This document shows, piece after piece, positions 11,682 through 26,394 of a DNA stretch of 64,000 nt. Both the position numbers and the translations under genes were made by a program. Origin of the DNA: Pseudorasbora parva (Eukaryota; Chordata; Actinopteri; Cypriniformes; Gobionidae); NCBI RefSeq assembly GCF_024679245.1, contig NC_090187.1, forward strand, positions 27,187,815 through 27,251,814, given 5' to 3'. Positions within the stretch are counted from its first letter, which is position 1. Each line of letters opens with the position of its first letter. The notes below the pieces were generated by a model that did not search any database, was not told where the DNA came from, and saw only the letters and a list, made by a program, of their open reading frames with translations.

Positions 11682-12999
11682 TTATTTTCATCTGCCTAAT
11701 ATCTAAAAAAAATCTAACGTTTCTTGTCACATCAAATACAGTTACGATTTACATAAATGATGTAATATTTTCAATAAAAAACAGTGCCATTTCATTAAAA
11801 ATGTAAAGTTCTTTGCATCACTTGATATTACTATTGGTCGGTGAAAGTTCTTATCATAAAACAGTTGAAATATTAAATGTTTAGCTACTTGCACTCTTTC
11901 ACTGCTATAACTAAAGTGTTGCATTGAAATTCACAATAATCGTAAGCCCTGCTTCTTTGATTTTATTGGCCATCTCACTCATTCTGACCGTGACAAGCAA
12001 TGTACCGCTGTGGCAGACCAACACATTTTTTTAAATGTACTTTTGTCATTATAGCAACAAACAGAGCGGTGTGTAATGGAGTACAGCAGAGCAGCATTTG
12101 ACAGCATTAGACAATGTGGCCATTTCTAATTATTTTCAATTTCATATCAATATCAATTTATATGGAGGCTGCAGCCCTGGTTGACATTGCATTAAGTAAT
12201 ATTCACATATACTTTTTATCATATAATCTGAGATTAGATTAATAAATGCAGTAGAAGTGTTGTTCATTGTTAGTTCCCGTTAACTAATACTAATGCTAAC
12301 AAATGAAACCTTATTGTAAAGACATTTAAAGGCCATATGCTGCATAAATGGACATTCAGAAGGTCAAAAACACGGAATTTGAGCAAAGTTTTGATCCGTG
12401 ATGCCCGTAGTTAAAGGTTATCAAACCCATCTCCAGCTTTTGCTTAATTCCAACAGAGGCTAAAGTGTCATTTCATACTCCAGAAAGCATGAAGGATACA
12501 GTCACGGGCATGGAAGAGACTTTCCAGTCATCGTCTGTGCCAAATACTTCACAGATGAACGACATTAAACAGTTTGCCTGCCCTTCATGGTTATTGCTAA
12601 GATGCAAAAAAACGATTAGTCGGCACAATCATCATCTCTTTTTTTCTTTCACATGGTGTCATGTGTCACAGCGCTCTGAGAATATCATGTCGAAATGTTA
12701 CTTGTGTGGTTCAGTGGAGCGTGATCCTTGAAACGGGACTTCTAACATCTCGTTTCATTGGCTGAGTCGACGTAGGACGTACTTGGCAGGAAATGGCCAT
12801 TGTGATACGCTCAATAGTGTACTGCCTTTTTCCTATTGTTAAAGCTGAGTTGTGAAGGACAGTGAGACTGAAATGCAGAAAAACTTTGGAAATCCTGCCC
12901 CACTGTTTATTTTTAGAATATAGGCCTAATTTTCTTTTTTTATATACTTGAGGTTGTTCCTTCAAAGCTCTGGAGACTTAATGGAGTTCTCTGTTGTGT
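11682..12999. other. AT-rich DNA with a small repeat fragment
   Basis: TTAGTTCCCGTTAACTAATAC near 12272 is a fragment of the repeat better seen at 13010-13260. The frames at 12465-12731 and 12711-12965 have no motif I recognise. Confidence 0.5.
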
Positions 13000-13260
13000 T
13001 TTATTGGTTACATTTTACTATAAAGTATCATTTGTTAACATTAGTTAATGCATTAACTAGCATAGTATTTATTATATTTGTGAATGTTAGCTAATAAAAT
13101 ACATTTGTTCATTGTTTATTCATGTTAGTTCAGAGTGCATTAACATAACTTTTTTTAGTAAATGTTTAAATTAAAATTAACTAATATTAATACCCATCTA
13201 ATGCAATGTTCTTGCAAGTTTCTCTTAAAGTTAAACAAAATTGTTTAGTAATGTTAATAC
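13000..13260. repeat. Dispersed GTTAACATTAGTTAATGC repeat
   Basis: TTTGTTAACATTAGTTAATGC and TCATGTTAGTTCAGAGTGC are inverted-repeat landmarks of a common fish non-autonomous element. Related fragments occur at about 12266-12310 and 38815-38900. Ends are unresolved. Confidence 0.6.
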
Positions 13261-13325
13261 ACTTGTACATTAATTTGTATGCATTATTTATGTTCATGGA
13301 ACCTGTTTAAAAAACAAACAAACAT

Positions 13326-13575
13326 GGTAACACTTTATTTTAGGGTTCAATTATAATTACTATTATTACTAGGATATTAGCTGTTTATTAGTACTTGTAA
13401 AGCATATTAATGCCTTATTCTAGATGACCATATTCTTCAATTGGGTAGGCTTAATCCTACACAATACCTAAACAACAAACAATTAACAACTACAAAAACT
13501 TTAAGTAAATTAAAAGTTTATTGAGGCAAAAGTCATAGTTAATTGTGAATGTGTTCCCCATACTAAAGTGTTACC
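13326..13575. mobile_element. GGTAACACTTTA-family miniature element, copy 1
   Basis: Begins GGTAACACTTTATTTTA and ends TACTAAAGTGTTACC (inverted). The inside has GTTTATTAGTACTTGTAAAGC, then CTACAAAAAC and TTTATTGAGGCAAAAG. These are shared with 30638-30915 and, in reverse, 59814-59999. Target duplication not resolved. Confidence 0.8.
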
Positions 13576-14884
13576 AAAAACATTTTAGTCCCACTTTAGT
13601 TCTGCTTGTTTCAGAATGCTCGGGAAACATTCAAAGGTAACATTACTGTAATGTTTGCAGAATGAAGAAATGAATTGTTTCCTTAATGTTCGCATAACCA
13701 AAATAATGCTTTAAAAACTTTTTAGCATGCAGAGAACATTCAGAAATATTAGAAACTTAATGGGAACATTAGCGGAACATTCTTAGAACATATTCTTGTT
13801 AGCTGGCAAGATGCTTTAGAATTACTGTTAATTGTTAATGTTAACCAATGCAGGTGTAATAGGTGATTCTCAGAATTAGTTTTTTGTTATACTGGTTGAA
13901 AGTCTGTTGTATTTTTATAAAAGTATATAATCTGTGGAAGGCGTAGGTCAATAACATGTTCGTTCAATCATTGCATTCAGTCCAAATGAAAAGAAAGCAT
14001 GTTTTCCCTGACAGTCAACATGTGTTTGGATACCGCTGCGCAGCCTGTTCACGCGGACATCATACGTGAAGAGCAATAATTGCAGGCAAACAGTTGTTTA
14101 CGTCCGTTATTGTAGTTATGTTACTCTGTACTGAATGATGCATGATGTAATCCAATAACGTTGACTCTGGTCGTCTCGCTACTTGTCTGTGTGCGTTCAT
14201 GTGTTTTGGAGGAGACATTGCCTTGGATGGCGATTTGCAGGGATGGTGGGATTGTATGCTTTCAATGCTAACAGGCTAAAATTCCCAGATCACCTATTGC
14301 ACCTTTAACATTGCATGAATTGCACCTTTGGGAGGGGGGAAATATTATTTATGTTAAGATATAATGTTAAGACCTCTGCAAGCTTTATGATTTCAAGCAG
14401 TTATTAATATTATTATATTATTTTTATTATTCTATTTGTTGCTGCTATGAACTTTAAGATCCTATGAACTAGGATGCTAATAAATGCTATTTTTACTCAT
14501 TGTCAATATATTATAACTTTCTTTTGTAGGAATACATGCTATTACATGGTCTTTTTCCATGCTATTACAATGAACCGTAACTGGGGACTGAGGGACACAA
14601 AAGCAGCATAAATGTTGGTTAAAATAAATATATTAAATATCAAAATCATATTGAAATCCAATGCCTTTTTTAAAATCCCATGACCCCCATAGATTTATAA
14701 TTTTTGGGCTCCAATGTTGTTTTCTTCCAATCAGTATTAAAAATAAATGTTTATATTTCGCAAAATAGAAAGAAATTCTTATATGTTTGAAATTACATGA
14801 GGATTAGTAAATGATGACAAAGTGTATATTTTATGGTGGATTGTCCCTTTAAGTTGTAATTTTACTGAAAATCCTATTTGTTCC
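13576..14884. other. No gene; decayed ends of TTAA-type repeats
   Basis: Right-end-like sequences occur at 14293-14310 (CTATTGCACCTTTAA) and 14836-14852 (GGATTGTCCCTTTAA). They resemble ends of the TTAA-target elements elsewhere in the window, but no left partners are visible. Confidence 0.45.
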
Positions 14885-15222
14885 TAGCCTGACTTCATCA
14901 TACTCAGATTCTAGTTAAAATATGAGTCTGATATGGCTCCATAGAACTTACCAACACGATCATAATTTTTGAGAGAAATAAGAAAGGTGAATGCATATAC
15001 GAACAATTTCTCTATTTAGAATTAAACAAATTTAAACCAAGCGCTCTTTGGTGATGTGGATGATTACATTAGTGATGCTCATCTCCGTCTAAAGCCCGCC
15101 CTGACAATTTGATTGGTCTGAACAGCTCTGGTTCAAGCATAGTCCACAGCGGATCGGATCAAGTCCAACTGCCCGACCTCAACTGTTATGGGCGGGGCTT
15201 AGTTCAGCTGGCATCCAGGCTA
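14885..15222. mobile_element. Miniature element with TAGCCTG...CAGGCTA ends
   Basis: TAGCCTGACTTCATCA at the left and GGCATCCAGGCTA at the right form short inverted ends. The interior contains GATTGGTCTGAACAGCTC and GGGCGGGGCTTAGTT, typical of a cyprinid repeat I recognise. The element starting at 44435 shares the TAGCCTGAC terminus. Confidence 0.7.
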
Positions 15223-17754
<2,532 letters not shown>

Positions 17755-17846
17755 CATTCATTCATTCATTCATTCATTCATTCATTCATTCATTCATTCA
17801 TTCATTCATTCATTCATTCATTCATTCATTCATTCATTCATTCATT
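17755..17846. repeat. (TTCA)n microsatellite
   Basis: About 22 perfect units. Confidence 0.98.
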
Positions 17847-17934
17847 TTTTGATTGTTGAGTAGTGGTTTGGTATTACTTTGTAGCATTTCAATTTTTGAG
17901 TTTTATTGTTCCATTTTTTATTTATTTAGCCAAA

Positions 17935-18190
17935 ATATATAATATATAATTATTCATTAATTACTAATAAAAACAGCTATCCAGTTTTTTTTAGGATGTT
18001 TTTGGTGTTTTCTATGGTTTCTTCTGCCCAAAGAAATAGCAAACCAATCAAAATCACTACTCAAACATCAACTAAACGTAATGTTGGTTGCCATGGCCAC
18101 TATTAAAATGATATATATATATATAGGAGACACCAAAAACATCCTAAAAAACTGGAAAGCTGTTTTTTATTATTAATTAATAATTATGTA
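17935..18190. mobile_element. Foldback element with roughly 65-bp inverted arms
   Basis: The left arm contains AACAGCTATCCAGTTTTTTT and AGGATGTTTTTGGTGTTT. The complement of the right arm (about 18127-18190) gives AACAGCTTTCCAGTTTTTT and AGGATGTTTTTGGTGTCT. A spacer of about 115 bp separates the arms and includes a short TA run. The right arm abuts the CTT array. Confidence 0.75.
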
Positions 18191-18237
18191 TTCTTCTTCT
18201 TCTTCTTCTTCTTCTTCTTCTTCTTCTTCTTCTTCTT

Positions 18238-18267
<30 letters not shown>
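18191..18267. repeat. (TTC)n microsatellite
   Basis: About 25 perfect TTC units directly beside the foldback arm. Confidence 0.98.
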
Positions 18268-18268
<1 letters not shown>

Positions 18269-19099
18269 TCATTATTATTATTAGGGGAGAACTGAGTACA
18301 TCTGCTGTCCTAATTTGACCACAGCGCTATGTAGACTCTCTGTAACAGCTGTAGTAATAAATAAATGGCAGATACTATGAAAGAGTCCTTTATAGTTATT
18401 CACGCAAGTGTAAGTACTCACAGGACAAAAGCTGAATGAAAGCGCTGATCGGTCATTAGCTCCCTAAAGGAACGCTGTGTTTAGTATCAGTAGATCCATA
18501 TGAAACTGAGACAGGCACGTATGACCGATACATGCTCATATAGTCTTACAGACCACACGGAGAGCAAGCGTCTCGCTAATGCCACACACGCGTGTCTAAC
18601 ACATCGAGCCACTCAGAGAAACTGGGCCAGGGCGAGACCCACAGCTTGTCCTGCACTTGTGTTCGTGCGTGTGGCACTTTTTAGATAGCATATAATGAAT
18701 AACACACCAACTTGTTTGGACATCCACGATTCATTGGAGAAAAACAAAATCTTGGCAGATCGCTGCTGCTAGATGATAGAGGACGAGGAAAGCGACTAGG
18801 GGAAACTCCAGTTGTCTGGTGGCTCGCAGTGAAGGGCAATGAGGATATCCAATCCAAACACTCCCCGGTTCGGGTAAACACCCAGAGCTTTTTTTGCTCT
18901 TGCCGCCAGAGTTTAACCAGGCCAAAATCAACCCAGCTATCTGAACCGCTCGCCTCTACTTGCACTTCAAACACAAGAATCCAGATCCAACCCTTTCTGA
19001 TCAACCACCATTTCTCTAACATCAAAACATGCAGGCATTTTCCTCAGCGCTGTCTTAATGACCTGCGTTACGAGTGAAGACATGTTTTATAGCCTTGAT
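18268..19099. other. No gene identified; GC-richer segment
   Basis: From 18490 to 19077 several frames on both strands are open at once (for example 18712-19077 plus and 18681-19025 minus). None shows a domain, and mutual overlap argues against choosing one. Confidence 0.4.
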
Positions 19100-19105
19100 G
19101 CTATG

Positions 19106-19270
19106 TGTCACTGGGGGTTAAGTCATTCAGCAGATGCTTTTATTCAAAGTGTCTTGCAACACAAATATTATAGGGACAATCTCCTTGGAAGAACCTTATG
19201 TATCTTGTTCAAGGGAACTTCGGGTCTCAATCACCCCATGTGGAATTTGAACCTTCAACCTTTCACTACC
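19106..19270. repeat. Fish dispersed repeat (CAGATGCTTTTATTCAAAG type)
   Basis: TCATTCAGCAGATGCTTTTA, followed by a GGGTCTCAATCACCCC / GAACCTTCAACC segment, matches from memory a widespread teleost SINE/LINE-tail repeat. No tail or duplication is visible. Confidence 0.5.
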
Positions 19271-19362
19271 TTGCATCTTTAACTTGCACTATACCACCCC
19301 ATTCAAAAGAAAATGTTACTTCCTTGATACAGTAGAGGTGCAACAGGATAAAGAAATACATT

Positions 19363-20563
19363 GGGGGGGGGGGGGGGGGGGGGTGAAATGCTGTTTCATG
19401 CATACTGAGCTTTTTACACTGTTAAAGATTTGGACTCCCATCCTAAACATAGACAAAGTTTCAAAAGCTAATGTTGGATGTTTGATGGAGTATTTCTGTG
19501 TCAAAAATACTCCTTCCGGTTTCTCACAAGTTTCGGAGAGTTTTTTTCGAGTATGGGTCGGCTTGACGTCGATAGAGCGGAAGGTCCTTGTATGGGCCGT
19601 ACGGGCTCTTCTCCCGGTAGGGTGCGCGCGCGTGACTAGAGCGAGAGAGGAAATGCACGCGCATAAACACTCGCTCAGCTGCAGATCCAGTCGTCCGTGA
19701 ACACTTATGTCGTTATAGTCCGCGCCGCGCTCCACTTTATTCCTATGAGTGACATCAAGCGACTTCAACGCTTCAGCACAGCATTCCGGGAAGGCAGCGC
19801 TGCATTTGAACCGATTTGAACGCAGAAATGAAGGGAAGCTTCACAACATTACGGATCTCCACGGTCACTGCTGTCACAGGACTTCAGCAAATCATACCAG
19901 AGAAGTGTGTTTTTGACGAAGCGGTCCCAGCGATAAAGGTTCACGGTCGGTGAGTAAAACTGCTTCAAATGTCTGTGCTGTTGCTTATCGTCGCGTGAGT
20001 AAACATCAGTAAACGACACGATCGCGTGCTTCGTCATTCAAATGCACTAACGGTTACTCCATTGTTGTTCTATGTATAACGTTGCACTAGTCTGACGTGC
20101 AAAACCGTTTTGCTTGCTACTGCTAAGGTTTAGTCGCATACAATAGTCCATAAACCGAATCATGTCCTCATAAACCGAGTAAACACACACAAATGTTGAC
20201 AGACCACTAAATACAGTACATACCACAGAGACGGACGTCCTGCTGTTGCTGTCTCTCCTGTTCAATTTATTTCAGCCTCTGAATTTGATTCTGGATCATT
20301 ATCTGTATTAGCTGAGATCGATGGGTTTCTCCATGCTTGAGGACGTCACCGCTTTGTGCGCGCTTGTCATTCTTTAGCTCCGCCCACTTGATACGCCTCC
20401 AGGTGCTCGTTTTTTTCCGGAAAGACTCGGAACAGTCTATCTTTCTTTTATAAATATAATAAAACTAAAGACTTTTCGGAGATATGAAGGATGCAATACT
20501 ACTCTATAGGTACTCAAGATTGACATGAGATTGACTGAAACTGAGTGTTTCACCCCCCCCCCT
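19363..20563. mobile_element. TTAA-type miniature element, family G7, longest copy
   Basis: Begins with a run of 21 G then TGAAATGCTGTTTCATGC. Ends GAAACTGAGTGTTTCACCC, a C-run and T, followed by TTAA at 20564-20567. The left flank has ATT rather than TTAA, so that side has mutated. The opposite-orientation copy at 48916-49620 has clean TTAA on both sides. About 1.2 kb, no transposase. Long minus-strand frames (19316-19768) run through it and recur, broken, in the other copies, so they are not genes. piggyBac and Kolobok both use TTAA; I cannot separate them. Confidence 0.85.
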
Positions 20564-21010
20564 TTAATTAAATCCTTAATATTTTTCTTAGTCCAAAACA
20601 AGCAATTCATTCATTCTGCAGAAATCCACCAGTACCATTTAAAATTACAACACATTATTCCAAGCTTACCTTTAAGAATCGGGCTACGGTAAGGAGATGT
20701 CTGGTTATATACTTGCTCAATTTTATTTTGGATCATTTTTATCCAAAAAAAAAAAAAAAAAAGTTACAGACTGCAGCTTTAATATCTTCATATATTATTG
20801 CCTTATAGCACATTAATATTCGGCGATGATAAACTTTACATTTTGCGACTATACAAGCAATCAAGCAGCTGATGATTTCTATTGGCCTACATGAGTATAT
20901 TGTATGGGGGATAAAGACATTTTTATATATCAAACTTTATGTAGGTCTGGGTCATAGTTACATTTTGCTATGAAAAAAAAATCAGGCTGTTGAGATTTAC
21001 TTTATAGTAT
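20564..21010. other. AT-rich DNA, A-run and TTAA-element end
   Basis: An 18-A run lies at about 20745-20762. ACTGCAGCTTTAA just after it resembles the right end of the 41990-42279 family. Confidence 0.45.
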
Positions 21011-21545
21011 TGTTAGGGGTTAACAGCTTATTACCCAGGACCAGTAGTGAAGAAATGAAGACAGAGTCAGGATTCCAATTAAATAAAAGAAAAATTTACT
21101 TAAGAATAGTTTGCAGTTTCAAAAGCAGAGGCCAGTCTCACAATGAGTTCGTAGGCCGCGCTCCCTCTCTCACCGTCTCGTTGCCTCGCCCTATCGTATA
21201 TACAATTGTCCCAACAGTTATACCATTTTCAAGGTCTTATCCACGTCATTACTGCAATGTGGATGCTTCTGATTGGCTCAGAGACAATGCACAGTCATGG
21301 TAAATTTCCACTCGAGTCAGTTAATCTGATGCACGTTTCCACTGACGTGTCACTTGTTGATGCTTTCACCCCAGAATCAGGCCCGTAGTGACCTTCCAGA
21401 TCTGGAGCAGGCGCCAGCTTGCCCAGAACAACAAGTCCACCCATCTCTTAGGGTGCCCATTGTACACCATTCTGATCTGTAACATAGAATATTGCGCACA
21501 TACACAGATACACAGTCTCTCCAAGGTTGGAGCTGATTAAGCTCC
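21011..21545 (-). mobile_element. LTR-like sequence (minus orientation)
   Basis: Read on the minus strand, this stretch has a GC-richer body, a TATA-like GTATATACGATA, and a 3' part with TTTATTT and GTCTTCATTTCTTCAC. It finishes GGGTTAATAAGC-like sequence and ...CCCCTAACA; on the plus strand that end is TGTTAGGGG at 21011. This layout suits a retroelement LTR. The 5' border and target duplication were not found and there is no adjoining gag/pol. The TGTTAGGGG word recurs at 21768. Confidence 0.35.
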
Positions 21546-22277
21546 AGTTCTAACTAGTTCTTACCAAAACATACTGATAACATGTGCTTTCTTTTAGTGA
21601 GAGGGACACACAATAGCACAGGCAATATTCATCTTGACTTTTTAGTGTTTCAGTAAAAGGAAATATAAAATGAATAAAACATATCAAATAAAATGAAAGA
21701 CAAATCCATATTTCATCTCTGGAAGCTGGGCTAAGTGAGTAAACCCTGTTACTGCACTCCTGACATGTTAGGGGTGTGTGATACCTCAAAAATCACGACC
21801 TTGTTGCCAGTGTTTAGTGACACATCACACATCTCTAGGCCAGACCCTCAGTCACTCCTCAGAGACCAAATACACACTTTAGAAAACAAGAAACTAAAAC
21901 AAAATCATAACTGGATAGAATCATTATAATAATATAGGATAAATATTGATTAAAGTTTTGATTATGAAGTTAATTAGGATATAAATATATACAGGTATAT
22001 TGAAGCGGCAGTGGATTTCAAAATCCCCCCTTCAGTATATTACACTTTATGTGAGTGTATTTTATGTAATCCTAATTTTACTGTTATAACATTCGTGAGC
22101 AAGACTTAAGTGTTAACAATGAGTTTACAATGTCTCTCCCACCACTTTTAAGATGGTTTCTACACTTCTGATGTTAAACACAAAAGATGTTTACTGACTG
22201 TAATTTGTTATTGTGCGCAACATTTTCACTTAAAAGCTCTAGAAACTCTAGTTTAGAATCTAGAAACTTGTCAGGTT
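21546..22277. other. No feature recognised
   Basis: AT-rich DNA between the LTR-like stretch and the next inverted-repeat element. Confidence 0.45.
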
Positions 22278-22640
22278 CCACTTTATATTAGGTGGCCTTA
22301 ACTACTATGTACTTACATCAAAAAGTAAGTACAATGCATTTATTGTGTTCATATTATATTGAAAAGCACTTTTGCTGATATTGAGGTGGATATGGGTAAA
22401 GTTAGGGACAGGTGTGGTTAAGTTTAGGGGTAGGGTTAGGTGTGAGGGACGTGCCAACTTTGTAATTACAAAATGTAACTACAATAATAATTGCAGACGT
22501 AATTACATGCAGGTAATTTTGAAAATGTTAGTACAATGTAAAAAACATGTACTGTATGTACACAATAAGTCAATTGTATCAAATGATTAATTACAATGTT
22601 AGTACATAGTAGTTAAGGCCATCTAATATAAAGTGGGTCC
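22278..22640. mobile_element. CCACTTTATATTAGG inverted-repeat element, copy 1
   Basis: CCACTTTATATTAGGTGGCC and CTTAACTACTATGTACT at the left recur in complement at the right as AGTACATAGTAGTTAAGGCC and ATCTAATATAAAGTGGG. The interior holds GTTAGGGACAGGTGTGG and other TTAGGG-like words. Copy 2 is at 47126-47490. No coding capacity. Confidence 0.85.
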
Positions 22641-23956
22641 ACTTGTCATGTTAGAATAAAAATGCACCAATGTTTATGAAAATAGGACAACTTGACTGAG
22701 AAGACATGAGCTGTGTCCTGATGCACTATATACTCTCTGCACTTAAACACTGAACTTTATAAGGTTATTTTTGTATTCAACATCACAGTGAAATGGCATA
22801 GAATAGTGCATAAGGATGCAAACTGATGCACCTATGCTAGTAAGCTTTTTTATGTGGATGATTATATTTTGTTAATTCAAGTGTGGAAGTGACTGTACTT
22901 ATTTCTTGGCTTTTTATCCGTGATGGTGTTGTTTTCTTTTTGTCCTCAAAGGGCTGGCTCATTATTACCTTTAAACATAAACCTTTCTGTAATTTCTCTT
23001 GGAAGGCCTTGAGGAATAATAACAGATTTGTGGTTCCAGTATAAAGCTGCGTATTTGTCCTGGGATATGGCGCCGTTTTACTGCCTGGCCTCAGGATCAC
23101 CAAGACCCCGGTTAAAGTAGCTCGGTATCACGGTGGAAACTTGTTTGCTTGACAACGTCAGTCCAATATTGGACGGATTCGCGTCTCCTTCACGGTTTGT
23201 ATTTGGTTTTGTCAATTACTGTAGAGTTTTCCATGGTGGCTAGGTATAGGTTTGGTGTTTAGGTTAAAGGCTCTTGGCTGAACTTATTTTGGTGTAGTAT
23301 GCAAATGTAAACAGCCTGTGGTTTCCATTATGGTATTTTAGGAAAGGTCACGGAGTAATGGAAATGTTTGGCTTTTGGCCGCAGGGTGTGTGCTGTGTGT
23401 GTGTGTGTATGGCCGACTGTTTCGTGATGAGAGATGAAGGTATTGAATAACAGAACTCAGGAGTCTGGCTGGTAATTAATATGGTTTTTAAGCCGACACA
23501 TCCAGTGTGTCAGCTTGCCAAGAGCCATCTTCAGAAGGGGCATGTACCCATAGAGAGGGGTCAAATATGCCACAGATACCAGCATATATTACCTCAAGCA
23601 ACAATAATGTGTAATATAAGATCCTGTGGTTATGACAAGGCAACAAAACAAATGCCAGAAAACCAAGAGAAGCAGTGAGGTTTCCATTTATCAAAACATC
23701 TTTAATGTTTTATTCATAAAGAATTACAATTACAAGGATGTTTAGCGAGTGTTGCTTGGCAAAAAATCTACTGTTGAGCAAATCGGTTTTCAAATGCAGC
23801 TTAAAGACCAGTTTATTTTTTTATATGTAAGTGTAAAATCAATATATTTATGCTTTATTTATGAGTAAATGTACCTATTTTCTTTTTTGTTTTTGTTTTG
23901 TTTCTATAATTTTCTTTTAATCTTGGCTCCTTTTTAGCATATTTTTTCTGAAACCA
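22641..23956. other. No feature recognised
   Basis: Single-copy-looking DNA. Frames at 22837-23103 (minus) and 23481-23694 (both strands) have no motif. Confidence 0.45.
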
Positions 23957-23958
23957 TA

Positions 23959-24122
23959 CACTCTAAAAAATGCTGGGTTGAAATCGACAAACCCAGCAAT
24001 TTGGTTGTTTTGGTTTTTTGCTTAAAAGAATCCAATCGCTGGGTTAAAACAACCAACTTGCTGTTTTTGACCATATTTTTAACCCAACTTGAGTTGTTTT
24101 TAACCCAGCATTTTTTAGAGGG
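23959..24122. mobile_element. GCTGGGTT-family MITE, TA target, copy 1
   Basis: Starts CACTCTAAAAAATGCTGGGT after TA and ends ACCCAGCATTTTTTAGAG with TA two bases later. Same family as 38375-38496. Confidence 0.85.
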
Positions 24123-24124
24123 TA

Positions 24125-25768
24125 AAAATGTTAGTGGGTAACTGTACTGATGCAATATGGAGTAATTTGTGTTATTATGGCTATTTTATTTCATTGACTA
24201 TAACAATGGTACATATGTCCATAGTTATCCGGGCTTATCTGAGTCAGATGTGGTATTACTGGCTCTTATTACTAGGCAGACTGGTATTAGCAACAGTAAC
24301 TTAAACTAGGTTGTATATTCTCACTAGTGTGACAGAGCTATTCCCATCGCACTAACTCTGAAGACGCACTGTCTGGATGCGAAAATGAGCCGGCTGCCAA
24401 TGGTCTGTCTGCAGAATAATGTTTGTGACTTTTGACTTGTTGATACCTTTTGTAACTTGGTTGCCATTTAAAGAGTTTTAAGGCTGTATATTAGTACATT
24501 TTCTCTTCACCTCCATGGTTTTTTACTTAGTATGCTTTTGGCTTTAGTGTTACTTTATATAGTAGTTATACTTATGTGTGTTTAACAAGCTGAATGTTGT
24601 GCTTATAACTTGACTATAAGTGTATACCTTGGGTCTTTAGTGAGCCCGGAACATTATCAAATAATTTAAAGTTAGACAACCTTCTAAGTATTCTTCAATC
24701 AATTCATTTGAAACAATATAACATGAAAAATATATAAAGAAATGCCTGGTTTCTCATTTGTATTTTTGTATTGGTGTGTAACAGTGTTGTATTTTTTCCC
24801 CCCTGCACAATAATAACTGAATGTTTGATGACTGATTAAGTGCAATTGACCTTTATTCCACAAGGTGGCAATGTCTGATACACAATGGTGAAGTTTGACT
24901 CATAGTTACTGCAGGCAGAAAACAAAAGAATGGGAAGTTTCATCAGCAAAACTTATTTACTGCAAATATTAGTATAATACAAGTGTCACTGTCACTTGAA
25001 GGTGGATCTGATGAAGCAGTTTTTTTTTTTTTTTTTTTTTTTTACATTTATTTGCCCATAACATTGTTCTTTAATGGTTCTTTATTTCAACATAACATAT
25101 GTTGTCAAGACTATTAACAAGTATAGTTAAAAGTAGTATTAAGAATCACCCTATTCTGATGCACCAAGCTATTTTCCTTTCTCATTCTCTAAAGGTTAAG
25201 AGCAGTCTTGAATGCTGACTTCCGGCTAAACCCAGTGAAAAAAAGCATCTCATGGGGAGGAAGGTGGAGGCTCTCTGTACTTCATCCACACTCAGATTGG
25301 GTTTCAGTGGCCGGGCTCAAGATTTCTCCTCAGGAAACTGGGTCTGATGGACAAAAGTGTAGCCCGTCTCCAGGGATCTGTGTTCCAAAAAGGTTTATAT
25401 TGTGTTTGCAGCTCCCGCAGGACTGCAGATGTTGGTGGCAGGGCCCAGGCGTGACTGATGAAAACACGCATACGTGCAGGATGTGAGGAGAATGGTCAAT
25501 GTCAGGGAAACTTTCTGTCTGAGTGCTTGTGGTTCAGGAGACAGGCACCATTGTGCTGGAGCTCATTTTGGGCTCCCTTAAATGACTGAAACGTATCCGA
25601 CTGGGCAATCCAGATGCTGCAAGAGCAATGTTCTGGAATAGACTTTAACCTGTAGTGTTTATTTAACATGTGCCTGGTTGGAATGCTGACTAAATGAGCA
25701 GCATTACATCAACATTTAATATCAATGACTTCTTCATGAAGGTTAATGGTCTGTAACATTTAATCATT
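24125..25768. other. No gene identified
   Basis: A T-run of 23 lies at 25021-25043. The 92-codon frame at 25208-25486 is in a GC-richer patch but has no recognisable domain or splice framing. Confidence 0.45.
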
Positions 25769-25772
25769 AAAG

Positions 25773-25866
25773 GAATAGTTCAGCCAAAAATGACAGTTAA
25801 GTCATCATTTACTGACCTTCATGTCATTAGAAAACTGTATGCTTTTATTTTTGCATTGGAAATGAT
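25773..25866. repeat. Left-end fragment of TTCAC-family TTAA element
   Basis: TTAAAGGAATAGTTCAGCC followed by AAAAATGACAGTTAAGTCAT matches the left end of the elements at 40181 and 62647. The remainder is replaced by a TTTA array (about 25867-25901). Confidence 0.65.
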
Positions 25867-25901
<35 letters not shown>

Positions 25902-26120
25902 CGTTTTTTATTATTAAGTGACAGTTTAGTGACCAAGGCTGTCAGGCTCCAGCAAGGACAACAAACAATATAAAGATTCCAAGTCTCAAAAGGTTTTTTA
26001 ATTTAATTTAATTTAATTTAATTTAATTTAATTTAATTTAATTTAATTTAATTTAATTTAATTTAATTTAATTTAATTTAATTTAATTTAATTTAATTTA
26101 ATTTAATTTAATTTAATTTT
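25867..26120. repeat. (TTTA)n and (AATTT)n microsatellites
   Basis: TTTA at about 25867-25901, then about 24 units of AATTT from 25996 to 26118. Confidence 0.97.
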
Positions 26121-26261
26121 TTTTTTATGTTACTGAAAGTGGCTCAAAATAATTAATATAGTTTAGATTTTATATGTATTTTATTTTGCTTTGAAAATAA
26201 CTCGGAGCTTTGGCAAAGGAAATACATTTCTACCTCGCAAATACATTTCTTATTCGGAGCA

Positions 26262-26370
<109 letters not shown>

Positions 26371-26394
26371 GCTGTATAAAAACAAGTTTTTGAT

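Noticed and set aside
18681..19077. Overlapping frames of 121 and 114 codons
   Set aside because: Plus and minus frames are open together with no domain and no splice framing that favours one.
19316..19768. 150-codon minus-strand frame
   Set aside because: It is the body of a TTAA-type element. The frame starts at a segment also present at 231 and is broken or different in the other copies.
22372..22460. Telomere-like TTAGGG words
   Set aside because: Only scattered variants within a known inverted-repeat element, repeated in the 47-kb copy; not an interstitial telomere.
25208..25486. 92-codon frame in a GC-richer patch
   Set aside because: No recognisable domain and no convincing acceptor or donor at its edges.
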